Positions 1-11,623 of a stretch of 64,000 bases of DNA are shown piece by piece. The position numbers and the translations under genes are program-made. Source of the DNA: Sialis fuliginosa (Eukaryota; Arthropoda; Insecta; Megaloptera; Sialidae); contig OY540817.1 of NCBI GenBank assembly GCA_961205875.1, positions 7,351,001-7,415,000 on the forward strand, read 5' to 3'. The notes below the pieces were generated by a model. It saw only the letters and a program-made list of their open reading frames with translations. It ran no database searches and was not told the DNA's origin. How positions within the stretch are numbered: the first letter of the stretch is position 1; every line of letters starts with the position of its first letter.

Positions 1-499
1 TGAAATTCGTTTGAAACGAAATATTTCAAATTCATACGAAATTAACAAATCGAATAAGTAAAGCAGTGTTAAACAGATTTCAGAAACATGGTTCGCAAAC
101 ACGTGTACGACAATTTCAAAAACGCGGTGACAAATAATTTAGAGGATAACATGATAAATTCCGGGCGTCGCAGTGGTAAAACAGTCATTCTCCGGGCGAG
201 AGTGGTCCCGCTCCGGGTATCAGGAGCATAGAAACGGCCGCGCTCACAAAAGGCATAATGCAAGGGTCAGTCTTTTATTACTCCCCAAATTTTATTGGCG
301 ATTCTATTCAATGAAACCCCGTCATAATGCACACCGTTTTTTACATTCCATTTCCTTCTGGGTTCTGGTTCACGACACCTTTTGCATTTTGTTTAAGTTT
401 TGTATTTTCTGTTTGTAAGTTTGTAAGTGATTTATGTACTAATTTTCTATATAAAATTTTTTTATTCATTTAAACTACTAAAAATATTAATTGAACATA
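1..499. other. Gene-free start with a G+C-richer core
   Basis: No gene is recognised. Bases 120-370 are clearly richer in G+C than the rest and non-repetitive, with CCGGGCG motifs near 166 and 195 and a Caudal/Abd-B-like TTTATTAC near 276. Short ORFs occur on both strands here (173-418 plus, 69-263 minus). They overlap each other and encode nothing recognisable, so I read them as chance. It could be conserved non-coding DNA. Confidence 0.4.
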
Positions 500-660
500 G
501 TTAAGGCTGTCTAAGCTAAAAATGCCTAAAATATAAATTTTTAGGCACTACTCACAGGATTTATTACAAATATGGTATATAATAATACGTGTCATAGGTA
601 AATTATGATTCAATTGCAAAATTCTTCAGATTTTCTGATTTTTGATAAATAGCGATCTAA
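500..660. repeat. Decayed copy of the interior of element N
   Basis: This stretch aligns by eye with 58826-58995 inside the element at 58643-59646. Shared landmarks are 'gctaaaaat.cctaaaat', 'ggat.t.ttacaaa.tggt', and a segment equivalent to the complement of 'atcagaaaat.tgaagaatttt'. Only the internal part is present and I see no terminal repeats. It shows that the family has at least two loci in the window. Confidence 0.5.
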
Positions 661-1185
661 ATAAAAATTATGCAAAAAAAAGGTGTTGTTCGCTATAAAA
701 TTCCCAACAACCTCATTTTTTTTAATTAAAAAAATTAATTTTTTATACGCTGCGCCGAAAAAGGTGATTAAAAATACATTTTTTTTAAACTGTAATAACT
801 AATAAAGTTTAACGTTTTTTAAGTTGAAACCCCTGAAAAATAAACATTTTATAGTACAGAACACTGACTGAAAATTTTAACCTGATATCTTGTTATTATT
901 TTATTAATTGTTAATAATTAAATCATACTTGTATTTGATTAACAATACACGTTTGTACATGTTCTCAAATACTTATATAATCGATTTCCACCATAATAAT
1001 TTTCAATTCTTTGGCAATTTGTAGCATTTTAATCTAATTATTAAGTTTTTTTATTATAAACCAATTCAATTATTTCATAAAACCAGCAATATTTAAAAAA
1101 ATAATTACCAAGAATCTTTTCTGAAAAATTATTTATTTATCGCATTCATTAGTATAGCCATACATAATGTACTTTACCTTTTCCA
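661..1185. other. A+T-rich interval
   Basis: Only homopolymer-rich DNA is seen, including a small inverted repeat around 721-742 (ttaattaaaaaaattaa). No gene or element boundary is visible. Confidence 0.5.
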
Positions 1186-1282
1186 GTTCAAATTCAGACC
1201 AATCAATTTCAAATTGAGAATAATCAATTTCAATTTGGGACCAATCCATGTCAAATTAGGAATAATCAATTTTAAGTTGTTT
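1186..1282 (+). repeat. 21-bp minisatellite, about four units
   Basis: Four consecutive degenerate 21-22 bp units share the pattern CAAATT..G..TAATCAATTT. Read in one frame each unit gives a heptapeptide of type Q-I/F-x-x-N-x-F/C, and the frame stops immediately after the fourth unit. A coding origin is therefore not supported. The unit also repeats a homeodomain-like TAATCAAT core. Confidence 0.7.
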
Positions 1283-2313
1283 AATAGTTTGCTAAAATTG
1301 ATTTATGCATTTAAATACCACATATCCAGTAGTGAAGACACAGTAAATATAAGTTAAACTGATTGTGAGTTTCGTCTACAACGCGCAGATAAAAATATCA
1401 TATATGTATATTTGTATAATATGTATATTTGTATATATATGAGAAAAACGATACCAACTTTATTTATTTTTATAAACATCGAGAGTCTCGGTTTTAAAAG
1501 ATTGTCAATAACTTATTAATATTTACGAAGGACCCTGCACAAAATCGATGGATTTTTTGGTTGAATTTTTATAAATATTTAAATTCCTTGTGATACCCCA
1601 ATCGCCAGGATTAATTTTTTTTGTAAATCATTAAAAATCGTTAATGATGTCATGTCTTATAGTTTAAACGGTTTAATAACTGTAAGGCTGTGTCTGTCTG
1701 TTTGTCTGTCACAGACAAACACAGTGTTGATTCCATAACTGTTCCATTTTTCCGATTTCATTACGTAGTACTAAAAATTAACAAAATAATTGTTATTTCT
1801 TATAGTAGTTAAGACATAAATTATTCATAAAATATATATGTATATACAAATAAGTACGAACAAAATATCCATAAATATTTTATAAGTTAAAAGAAAATTA
1901 ACGTCGATAATGCGTTCATTACTGTTTATAAATAATTAACTAATAAGACTTTTATTAAAATAATTATTTCTGAACGAAGTAAGTTTTTAGAAGGTAATGT
2001 GATGGGAGTTCTTCTCGAAAATAGATTTAAATTTTACATCTCTTTTGATATACAAACGTAGACAATTTGAGTTTTATGTTCCGTACAATAAATGCTAATT
2101 GTGGCTTTCAGAGCAGGTTTTATTATCAGTAGTAAAAGGAAACAGCTTTCACGTGTTTGCATTATTTACCTAAATAACTGAAAATTTTACAATACACTGA
2201 AACGAACTGTGAATTATGCACTACTTAATTTATAACATAACTAATTCTGTTAATATGTATTTCACTATATTATCCAATTATTATAAGATTTTTTAACTGT
2301 TTAACTTATCTAA
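1283..2313. other. A+T-rich interval with a TGTC-type hairpin
   Basis: No gene is seen. At about 1690-1725 a TGTCTG/TTTGTC simple repeat is followed by its partial complement (cacagacaaacacag), which would fold as a hairpin. Bases 2060-2150 are a little less A+T-rich but have no recognisable content. Confidence 0.4.
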
Positions 2314-2593
2314 TCTATCCATACTAATATTATAAATGCGAAAGTATGACTGTCTGTCTGTTTGTTACCTTTTCACGGCTAATGCGCTGAACCGATCTTA
2401 ATGAAATTTGGTAGTAAGATAGCTTGCATCCCGAGGAAGGATAACGCGACCTCTTTTATCGACTACCTGAACAGAAATCTGTATTACCTTACCTTCTTCT
2501 TCTTCATGGGTTTCATGTCAAGTGGATTTTCTACTATACTGACAGCTCTTACTTAATCTAAATTCCACACAAACGAAGTCGCAGGTAACAGTT
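2314..2593 (+). mobile_element. Helitron-like non-autonomous element
   Basis: It begins with TC followed by 'ctaatattataaatgcg' and a TGTCTGTCTG run. It continues with 'gctgaaccgatcttaatg' and ends with a decayed 'gaagtcgcaggtaacag' tail. This start and end arrangement is a widespread insect repeat usually classed with Helitron-like elements. The expected CTAGT terminus is mutated (AGTTA). There is no coding capacity. Confidence 0.6.
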
Positions 2594-3601
2594 AAAAATT
2601 AATTGATCAGTTAATGCATATGAGGAGGTGAGTTTCAAAACGAACGAGTTTTGGATCTCACGTCCTTTGGTAATGTTATAGGACCAGGAATTTATTTTAG
2701 TAGGTAAGTTTTATTTCATACAACAATAAATCAAGTTGTTCTAGATAACTTTTGTATACAATATTTTTCCTTACAATACTTTCTGCAAAATTTGACAACA
2801 AAAATTGGCTCCTATTTCATACGTGGATAAAGGCTATTGTATTGTATATTGGTGCGAACAATAATGAAATATTATTGCAATACATGTTGTAATCTTCTGT
2901 TTTCATATCAATTATTGCCAAGCTAATTATTACAAGAAAATCTATTCAAAGTTATTTATATTTTCCATGTTGTATAATAATTTGTTGAAATTTACTGTAA
3001 ATTATCTATTGAATTATTGCAGAAATATTTAAAAGTATATACAAAAATATTTTTTTAAATTCCCCATTAAAAGATCAATGTTTTCATGTTGTATTATAAT
3101 AATGCTTTTTTAAGCAAACGTTCCTTACAGATATTTTTTCAATTTTTTGGACGTTCATAAAATTAAATATCATTTTTTACAAAATAACATTTTTCCTCGT
3201 CAGATATAAATTTCAAAATTTAATATCTGACCGACTCTATTATTAACGATTTAAAAAATCAAATCATCCATATTCCATAAGAAGAAAAAGTAAGGATAGT
3301 CACAATTGAACTAATGTTTACATTTGAATGAAATGATTTCATAGAACTCATTTAACTATGCCGCATTCAATATTAACCATTCGAAAGAGTAATTGCAAGT
3401 ATTGTTTCCACTTGCAGTGTATTACGTGCTCAGAAAACTGAATTGCACTTTAAAAGGTTTATAAATCGTTATTCTGAACCTAATACACAAGAATAGAGTC
3501 GCTATATGGTATCAGCTTCCAGTATCGGAGCTTCATTGTTTATTTGCCATTTTCTTTCATAATTCTTAATTCAATCTTTTTTATTTTTCAATTTATTTCA
3601 T
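2594..3601. other. A+T-rich interval with one short palindrome
   Basis: Bases 3199-3231 form a near-perfect hairpin, with GTCAGATATAAATTT facing AAATTTAATATCTGAC. Nothing else is recognised. Confidence 0.45.
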
Positions 3602-3855
3602 ACTAGCGCATTGGACCCGATGTTACCCTGGGATATAAATTTAATCTGTAATAAACATTGTTTTCACTTATCGCTAACTATTAATGCAACCCACGTGAAG
3701 ATACTTTAGCTTGTTTTTTTTCCGACTTCATGAAATTTACACAAAATATCCACAAATTATATACCTAAACCGTCCTCGTGAAACACTTAATCCTTTAGGA
3801 AGTAAATCCGTTCAGTAGTTATTGAGAAAATAGTACACAGACAGAGAGACTTTTT
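3602..3855 (-). mobile_element. Helitron-like 3' end fragment
   Basis: Read on the minus strand it ends ...GGGTAACATCGGGTCCAATGCGCTAGT. That is a decayed hairpin followed about ten bases later by a terminal CTAGT, matching the Helitron rule of a 3' hairpin plus CTRRT. The interior has 'ctactgaacggattt' and a short TGTCTGTG run, also shared with 46616-47345. The 5' end was not located. Confidence 0.6.
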
Positions 3856-5984
3856 TTATTGGCCTTCCATGCTTGATGGTTTAGCTTTTATTATTTATGG
3901 TTTTTTTGCGTACATTTAATATCTAAGCAGGAAAAAAAACTTTTTTCAGTATTTTGTATGTTAAAATAAATAATATTGGGGCGAAAATAACAAATTTAAA
4001 AAATTAGGCTTTAAATTTTTTTTATAGAATCTTTTTTAATGCTATCGTAAAGTAAGTATATATTGTACATTAAAAATCTACAATGAAAAACCCTGTACCA
4101 TATGTTATCAACGAGTTAATTTTTTTTTTAAATTAAATACGTTTTATAGCCGTTTATTTATTATCTATGATAAAAAGAAATATATTTTTCCAAAATTATA
4201 TTTAAGCCCATTTACAATTGGTCAAGGTATAAAAAAATATCACATAAAAAACTATAAGTTTTTTATATGATGTAATACACTTATAGGGTGATATTATTTT
4301 AATTATATAAATAATATTATAACTTATTAGTTTTTTTAGGGGAATCCATAACGAAGAATTTTCAGATACATATTATGAATATAAACTTTTTATCTTAAAA
4401 TATATTAAAGTTTGGCACGCTAGTTCTAAATCATCCTGTATACATTTTGTAAATGTATAAAAAAGAGTATATTTGTGAATTAATAAAGAACATAAGTTCA
4501 TAAATCGTTCAATATATTCGGATATAAATTTACAAATTATATTCAAAGTATTCTTTTTTATTGATGCTTTCAGAAATCTTAAATATGGCAACAACTTTAA
4601 ATTCATATAACAAACCTTTGAGAACAAACAATCTTTAAAAGTAAAATATAAAAGTTTAATAAAACTTTTTTACCAATTTCTTTTCCTCCTGAGGTTTTAG
4701 TTTTTTTGAATACAAAATTAGTTTACATTTTCCTGATGTTCTTTAAAGAAACATTAGATTTAAGTTAATGTAGCTATTTCAATGTTAAGAATTAATATTT
4801 TTTAAATAATATATTTTAAAAACATTACATATGTATAATACTTATATGAATGTACTAATATACTCGAAATATGTAAAAAATTTAAATTATTGTCAACGTA
4901 CATAGATTTTAACAAATATAATAAAATATTATTTTTAATTAGTTTGTAGTTCTACGAATAAAAATAAAATTTAAAACAATCACAAACAGAGTGAGAAGGG
5001 ATTATTATCACAATAATTATCTTAGGAACAAAACGAATACATTTTTAAGCATTCAAAAATTGCTTGATTAATGTTGTAAAAGTAAAAAAAAAACGATTTT
5101 TTTTATATTTTTTAAAGTACCTACATAATCATGAAAACATTTCCCGAAAGTTTCAAGAGAATCAGATTAAAATTGATGAAGCTATACGGATTTAAGGAAG
5201 TTTTGGACAAAAAGAGAAATCCGGGCTTCGGATTACTACTGCAGACCGCTTTCAAATCTCTCTCCTGAAAAACCACATTTTTGCAAATATCATATAGACC
5301 TTTTATTTACATACACATAGTTTTGAGAAACATTTATTATAGACTTAATCTTAAAGTAAATTAAGTGTAAAATAGTTTTTTTCAAAATATAAAACATAAT
5401 GAAGTTATAATTTTGTACCATATTTTAAACTAACCGAAAATATATAGAGACACTTTATAATAAAACAGAGACTGTTTTACAACAATCAATTCTTTGTAGT
5501 CAGTATGAACTGAATTGATGTCAAATATAAACCGGAAACTAGAACAAAAACGTCAAAAGATGACCGGATGTGAAGCAGGTATAATAAAAATACCGGACAC
5601 AAGACTCTTTTGTTGATTTTCTTATACTTTTTACTCTAAATCGTACCATGTTTTTTTTTTATAAAAGTTTCTTTGTTTCATTTATATTATTATCAAATAT
5701 CAATTTTTATGTCAGTCGATAATTATTTGCTAAAGTAAATTGTATTTGTGTATATGTATTTTTTTTAAACCTCACGTGATAAAATTTATACCTATATAAA
5801 TTCTGCTGTTAAGTTTCTCATAAAGAATTTCTAGACACATATTCATATAAAGTTTTTTGCTTTAATTATTAATCATCATAAAAAAGTATTTTTTAGCTAT
5901 AACAGTGAAGGAGGTATCATATAATTAATTTCTAAACTGATGATTAAATTTCGTGTACAGAATCAAGTCGTTTTAATTATTGAT
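3856..5984. other. A+T-rich interval
   Basis: I see no gene, terminal repeats or tandem structure. Bases 5150-5280 are slightly richer in G+C. A minus-strand ORF at 4373-4627 is A+T-driven low-complexity sequence. Confidence 0.45.
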
Positions 5985-6245
5985 GTCCAGAGAAACGGTA
6001 ATTTTGAGAGGACGTAATGACGTCTTTGGTTTTGGTACTCGATAATACGAGTAGGAAAGGATCGACATTAAGGCTAATCTGCAGAAGGAACTCTAATGAC
6101 GGTTTCAGGGAACTCTGGCCACAACCTGAGCCACTACCGTCCTTTTGCTTTTGATTTGGATCGACCGCGGCAATTACTACAATGTAACTGTACCTAACCT
6201 TGTTTTCTGATCGACATTTAGCTTTCTAGACAACTATATAAGGTG
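5985..6245. other. G+C-richer unique block
   Basis: This block stands out from its surroundings in base composition and lacks repeat hallmarks. It has CGATC/CGACC-containing segments (gatcgacattaagg, ggatcgaccgcgg) and GACGTAATGACGTC near 6011. It could be conserved non-coding DNA. No ORF or splice structure was convincing. Confidence 0.3.
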
Positions 6246-6676
6246 TAATTATTGTTTGAGTGAATTTAATATTTTGTTATTAGGGAGCTTTCAAGTATAA
6301 CGTAAGTAGGCTTGGAGGGAGGGTAATTTGTTTCTTACTATTGGTGACAAAGAGAGAGTTTAGGTAAAAACTACAAAATAATGAATATTTTTAAATAATT
6401 TAATTTAAAAAATCGAACAATTTTTTAAATAGTTAATTTTAGAAAAAATTGATTTTTGTTTAAATTTTGATGTCTAATAAAAAAAATATTTTTAATTATT
6501 ACGTCTTATCATTTAGGGGGAGGGGGTAGTCTAAAATTTTCTAATTTTTTCTTACAAGGAGAGGCTAGGGATCTTAAATTAACGGAATTATACTTGCGTA
6601 ATACTTGAACGCTCTCTTATTATAGAAATATTTGATTTGGAAATTTATTATACAGGTCCGGTTTGGGTCACAGATA
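6246..6676. other. A+T-rich interval
   Basis: Contains a short G-rich tract near 6517 (gggggaggggg) and otherwise poly-A/T sequence. No gene is seen. Confidence 0.4.
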
Positions 6677-7480
6677 TTTTAAGAGCTGATTATTTGGCTC
6701 ATTATGAGTAAAAAAAATGTACGAGAAGGTGGTGTCTATCTTCAATATCCTCTGAGCTACAGGATGTTTAAAAACTTCCTTCAGAGTAATACTTACAAAG
6801 ATTGGACCTGGGTCTTACAATTTTCCAGTTATCAATTTAGCTAAATAATCCCTAAATAATAATATAATAATTTTATTGTTAATGTTAATTTACATAATTT
6901 TAAAACTAATTATAATAATAATAATAATAAATAAAAATAATAATAACTACAAAATTAGTTATAAAATTATGTAATTATGAACAAACAAAAAATTATGACT
7001 GTTTCATTTAATAGAGTAGGTAGCAAAATGGTCACTTTGGGGATTATATAGATAAATTGATAACTGAAAAACTTTAAGACCCAGGTCCAAACTTTGTATA
7101 GTGAATTTGTAGGTAACATTATGACACACCAAAATAATGATAAAAAATATCACCTATTATAGGTACTTTTGGGGAAAAATGTCATTTTCATAAAAATTAA
7201 AAAAAATATATATATATTTTTTTACTTTGATGAGCAATAACTCTGAACTGGAAACACGGCTAACAATAACGCCAATACTGAAAAATACATTAGTTAATTA
7301 CCTATGAAACTGACTTATTTTGGTTGCTCTAGTTACGATACTTTAGAAGTTATGAGATAATCTTTGTTTGTAAGTACTACTCTGAAGGAAGTTTTTAAAC
7401 ATTCTGTAGCTCAGAGGATGTTGAAGATAGACCCCACCTTCCCGTACAATTTTTACTCACAATGAGTCAAAGAATCATGA
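6677..7480. mobile_element. Foldback element R1
   Basis: The outer arms (about 6677-6805 and 7365-7480) are reverse complements: 'ctgagctacaggatgttt' at 6752 faces 'acattctgtagctcagag' at 7399. A second pair (6803-6852 and 7037-7092) shares 'gacctgggtcttac'. The centre holds a third inverted repeat around an AAT run. Bases 7093-7364 have no partner in the left arm, so the left arm carries an internal deletion. No transposase is encoded. Class unknown. Confidence 0.65.
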
Positions 7481-7795
7481 TTTGAATCGTAATAGAATCA
7501 GTCATACCAACTTTAGTACTATGGAATCATTTTTTGATGTTATTTAAATGGGAAATGCGACTCCCCTTTGCAGCACCTCTTAACATTAAGTTACAAAATA
7601 ATATTTCTGAAAGAATTTATTTTAGGTCATAAACTAACTTATTTTGTAACGAGAGCGAATGTTTTTCTTTGGAACATCCAATGTGCAAATCTTGTGAAAA
7701 CTCCCTAAAAAATTCGGGGCAGTTACAATAAGTTTTTAGGGACGGCTCTGTCGTATATTACAGATATATTATACATACGATCTGAGTTATGTTAT
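7481..7795. other. Unremarkable interval
   Basis: No gene or repeat boundary is visible. Confidence 0.35.
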
Positions 7796-8040
7796 AAAAA
7801 TTGTAAAAGTTAGCGAGAAAAAGGCGCCCATGTCCCTGGGCACCTGTAAATCTTGCAGAGGTGGCATCGCCAGCGGTAAGAACGCAAATGTATGCTTATC
7901 TTTTGAATTCATGCAGTCCGTCTGACCTTTGTGGCAATTAAACAGAGCGAGAGAGAAGAGCATAGTCTCCGTACCAGCCGTATGATAAATGTTCATTTCC
8001 TCTCTCGTGCCACAGACAAATTCATTTTGTGCTGTTGATT
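7796..8040. other. G+C-richer unique block
   Basis: Compositionally distinct, non-repetitive sequence. It has 'gcagaggtggcatcgccagc' near 7855 and GAGA-type runs (gagcgagagagaag) near 7945. A minus-strand ORF (7787-7996) crosses it but resembles no known protein. Candidate regulatory or conserved non-coding DNA. Confidence 0.3.
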
Positions 8041-8373
8041 TATTATCGTTTTATTTAATTTTAATTTCTTCACATTATGAGTGCCTCGTAAAAAGTATAA
8101 AATATGCCAGAATTAAGAATGCGTCTACTGAACGCTCGTTGGTTGAATTTTGTATTATTAAGAGTTAATTTGTTTTTGAGACGTTCTGTGTTTATGGATT
8201 TTTTAATTAAATGGATTTAATTACGTTTTTATATTTACGACTAATATTATTTGTTTTTATTATAAACGTTTTGTTTAATGCTGTCTTTGTTCCTTCTTAC
8301 ATGTTTCCGGGAAATATTTTTTTAAATGTTAATTCAATATTGAATACAAATATGTATTGTATTATACAGGATG
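8041..8373. other. A+T-rich interval
   Basis: A plus-strand ORF at 8211-8429 runs into foldback copy R2 and is hydrophobic low-complexity sequence, so I do not call it a gene. Confidence 0.4.
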
Positions 8374-8842
8374 GTTCGGTTTGGGATACAGATATTTTAG
8401 GAGCTGATTCCTTGGCTTATTGTGAATAAAAAAAATGTACGGAAAAGTTTTATCTTCAACGCCCTCTAAGCTACAGGATGTTTAAAAAGTTCCTTCATAG
8501 TAGTGCTCACAAACAAAGATTATTTCATAACATTCAAAACAACTACAATGAGTCAATTTCATAAATAATTAACTAACGTATTTTTCAGTATTAGCGTTAT
8601 TGCTAGCCGTGTTTCCAGTTCAGAGTTATTGCTCATTAAAATCAAAAAATATATTTATTTTTTTGAAATTTTTTATGAAAATGACATTGTTCTCTAAAAG
8701 TACCTGCAAATTCACTATACAAAGTTTGGACCTGGGTCTTACAGTTTTCTAGTTATAAATTTATCTAAATTAATCCCCAAAGTAACTATTTTGCTACCTT
8801 CGCTATTAAATGAAAGTCATACAATTTTTTTGTTGATAATTA
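8374..8842 (+). mobile_element. Single-arm copy R2 of foldback R
   Basis: It matches the full arm of R1 in order: 'ggtttggg.tacagatatttta', 'aagctacaggatgtttaaaa', 'ctagccgtgtttccagttc', 'gacctgggtcttaca', 'cccaaagtaac.attttgctacc'. It keeps the segment missing from the left arm of R1. No opposing arm is present, so this is a half element or a 5'/3' fragment. Confidence 0.6.
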
Positions 8843-9384
8843 CATAATTGCGCTTTGAGCACCTGTTGTAGTTTTAAAATTATGAAAACTTCTATTCTAC
8901 GAAAATTACGTACTACTAACAAAGTAAATAAACTCTAAAAAAACTTGAAACCACGCAATGTTTCATTTTATATTATAATGAAAACTTGCTTTGTTTAATT
9001 TTATTACTACCATAATTTTTTTTAATTTGTATATACATTCTCCCTGGGTATTAATTTTCAAAATATGTAATTTTATTAAAGAAATTTGAAATAGAGTTTT
9101 GAAAAATTTTATTTACATATCACTCATAAGTTCATAATCTATTAAATAAAAGTCAGTGGTTCATGAGTTATGCGTGTAACAAGGATTCAGGGAAAAAATA
9201 GACAGACACAAAACAAAAAGAGTTTATCTTGATCTTTAACAGGAAAATTCAGTTAAAATTTTGAAACTGGAAAACAAATTATTTTTCTATTTGAAAAATG
9301 ATCACATAGCAAACAAAAGAGAATTTTTACGAATTATTATAAATCATGATTTTCTGTTTCCAATCCTCAAAGATTAAAATTTTT
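8843..9384. other. A+T-rich interval
   Basis: Bases 9160-9215 ('gttatgcgtgtaacaagg', then 'agacagacac') look like the middle of a common insect repeat but lack ends. Nothing else is recognised. Confidence 0.35.
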
Positions 9385-9888
9385 CGGGATGTTAAAATTA
9401 ATAACTATTTATTAAAACTGAATTTCAATAGATATAAATAATCATTCAAATATTTATCCGAGTAAAAACTCATCCAGTATACAAGACACAGTAAGTGCCA
9501 GCATGAACGAGCTGTAGCAGTTGACTCTATCAATACAACCGATACTCATAGCAGTCGGGATAATAAAATAATAATTGTTTATTAAAACTAAATTTCAATA
9601 AATTTAAATAGTCATCGAAATATTTCTCCGAATAAAAACTCATCCTGTATACAAGACACAGTGAGTGCCAATATCTGTCAAAATCTATCAATACGACCGA
9701 TACTTATAGCAGTCGGGATAATAAAATTAATAATTGTTTATTCAAACTAAATTTCAATAAATATAAATAGTCATCCAAATATTTCTCCGAATAAAAACTC
9801 ATCCTTTATACAAGACACAGTAAGTGCCAACATGACCGAGCTGTAGCAGACGTCTCTATCAATACGACCGATACTCCTAGTAGCGTCA
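9385..9888 (+). repeat. Tandem triplication, unit about 158-172 bp
   Basis: Three successive units start near 9385, 9556 and 9714. Each carries 'tttattaaaact.aatttcaata', 'ccgagtaaaaactcatcc', 'tacaagacacagt.agtgcca' and 'tctatcaatac.accgatact'. The first two unit junctions have CGGGATA. The middle unit is shorter because it lacks the 'gagctgtagcag' segment. Copies differ by scattered substitutions, so the array is not very recent. Confidence 0.85.
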
Positions 9889-10165
9889 TTGCCGCAGACT
9901 GTATGCAGTTTGCACTCACAATGTCTAACTCCCCGGCACCTCCACCATCAGTGTGGTATAACCATACCCCCGCACGTATAACCTACATCTACCAACTTTG
10001 CAATTTCAATATCGTTTATTTGATTACAATTTACAAAGGCGCGTGAATCGATTCTGTAAGTATCGTGGCGGCGAGAGATGCTGTTGCTGTACCTTTTTTT
10101 GTTGGCATTGCACTGGTGCTAGTTCACGTTAGTTGTAAAGGGGAGTGCACATGGGTGGGTATTTT
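9889..10165 (+). other. G+C-richer block with a 41-codon ORF
   Basis: A compositionally distinct, non-repetitive block directly after the tandem array. It contains a short ORF at 9921-10046 with a favourable insect-like start context (cacaATGt). The product begins MSNSPAPPPSVW and turns hydrophobic. A splice-donor-like GTAAGT lies at 10055, after the stop. This could be a small ORF, a 5' exon or conserved non-coding DNA; no family is recognised. Confidence 0.2.
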
Positions 10166-10285
10166 ATTTTATGTTATTTTTATTGTAAGGTTGTGTTGTT
10201 ATTTTATTACAAGTTAAATTTTCTTTACAATATTAAATTGTAACGTTACAAAACAAATTTAAAGTATTTTTAACTTTATTATTGT

Positions 10286-10365
10286 GCTAGTGGATTGGAC
10301 CCGGTGTTACCCAGAGATATTAATTTAAACATAAAGTAATCAGATTTTCTGTAACACTATTTTTA
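10286..10365 (-). mobile_element. Helitron-like 3' end fragment
   Basis: On the minus strand it reads ...GGGTAACACCGGGTCCAATCCACTAGC, the same hairpin-plus-CTAGT type end as at 3602 and 26202 with the last base changed. The rest of the element is not recognisable. Confidence 0.5.
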
Positions 10366-11595
10366 ACCCTTAACTGTTATTGTGGGGGTTGACGGACCTC
10401 TATAGATCATGTTTTGATGTTTTTCTAAAAATCTTACCATTTTAAGTAATCTTATTACGTCGCGATTCGCGGCAAGTGCAGGACGTTCAGCACTTTAACA
10501 CCTTCAGGGTACGGGCGTGTTAAGAACCGACCAGCTCCCACGATACCAGTTGATTTTTTTTAATTGCTGATTAGAGGCATAAAAACATATTTTTTGTTAA
10601 ATTAGTTCATATAAGATAAAATGAAAAAAAGATATATACCTATTTAAAAACTTTCCTAGAATTATTTTTTTCAGAAATTTTGTAGGTACCTAAAAATATT
10701 TAAAAAAATTGTAATTTTATTCTAATTATTTTTTTAAATGTATTTTTATAGTAAAATAATCGCAATAAAAGTTTGTTGATGACATATAATGTGTGTATTA
10801 TTTACCATTTATAAAGAGTTATCAAGTCTCATTATTGAAACTAGCTTGCCAAAAAGTAATCTTTAGTGGGGCCGAAAATACCCCACTGTACCAGTTACGT
10901 TTGTCAAATTTTTGATATCAATTAAGGCTTAAATAAGAAAAAATAAATATGTAAGCAACAATTATAATCAGTTTCGATATTTTACCTAATAGGTAGTAGG
11001 TACTAGATTAGAATTGTTTAATTAGAAAATTTAATATTGGCATGACTAACGTTAGTTAGCGTCTGAATGTTAACTGAAAAATAGCGTCATTCCGTTACAA
11101 TATAGTAACGTTACCTAGCACTGATTGAAAAATTTATTAAAAGCTTTTGATATTTATCTATTCTTAATTTTGATATTTACTTTAAAAAAAATTTAATTGA
11201 CAAGTTATTTAATGTTTCATGTTTTAAGGGTTGAGAACTTCGCAGATTATTTTTATTTATTGTATTGATAGACAGCTTTTAAAAAATGTAAATTTAATTT
11301 AATATTATGGTACATATTATGACAAATTATATAACAATTACGAATTACGTGGCAGGTCAAAAACACGTTCACACAAATATGTACATTATAATTGGCAAAA
11401 TTTTCGATAAAAGTTTGTATATTTGGCTTTACTGTAAACTCAATTGTTTATTGGAACTAATTTGGTTTTAAAAAACTTCAATGAGCTTTTTGTTATTATT
11501 TTATGTACTGTTTAAAACAATTTTAGGTAAATACAAAAATGCGTTTACAAATTAAAAAATATACTTATATATCAATTTAAAATTTTAGATAGATA
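10366..11595. other. Mixed interval, possible unclassified element
   Basis: Bases 10366-10550 are more complex (TTAACCCTTAACTG at the left edge, then GTCGCGATTCGCGGC). A decayed inverse of the left edge (ttttaagggttgag) lies near 11222. TTAA plus CCC would suit a piggyBac-type end, but the match is too weak to call. Small palindromes occur at 10864-10886 and about 11046-11058 (actaacgttagt). Confidence 0.25.
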
Positions 11596-11623
11596 CTGAA
11601 GAAGTCTTAATAAGACGAAACGT
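11596..11623 (+). ncRNA. Hammerhead-core-like motif
   Basis: The order is CTGAAGA, one base, a perfect 5-bp hairpin (GTCTT/AAGAC), then GAAACGT. Hammerhead ribozymes have CUGANGA-helix II-GAAA, so this resembles that core but with one extra base before the helix. I see no clear helix I or III. The same layout recurs in family A insertions. It is most likely a retroelement remnant and may be inactive. Confidence 0.25.

Noticed and set aside
173-418. 81-codon plus-strand ORF in a G+C-richer patch
   Set aside because: An ORF of similar length overlaps on the minus strand, no domain is recognisable, and there is no splice or promoter context.
1690-1725. TGTC/GACA hairpin as an RNA gene
   Set aside because: Simple-repeat origin is sufficient, and such tracts are common inside insect repeats.
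9385-9888. Tandem array as a CRISPR-like or satellite locus
   Set aside because: Only three long diverged units without spacers; the base composition and repeats are eukaryotic.
10366-11235. Possible piggyBac-type element (TTAACCC... and ...AAGGGTTGA)
   Set aside because: The right edge lacks TTAA, the inverted repeats are only a few bases, and no coding sequence is present.
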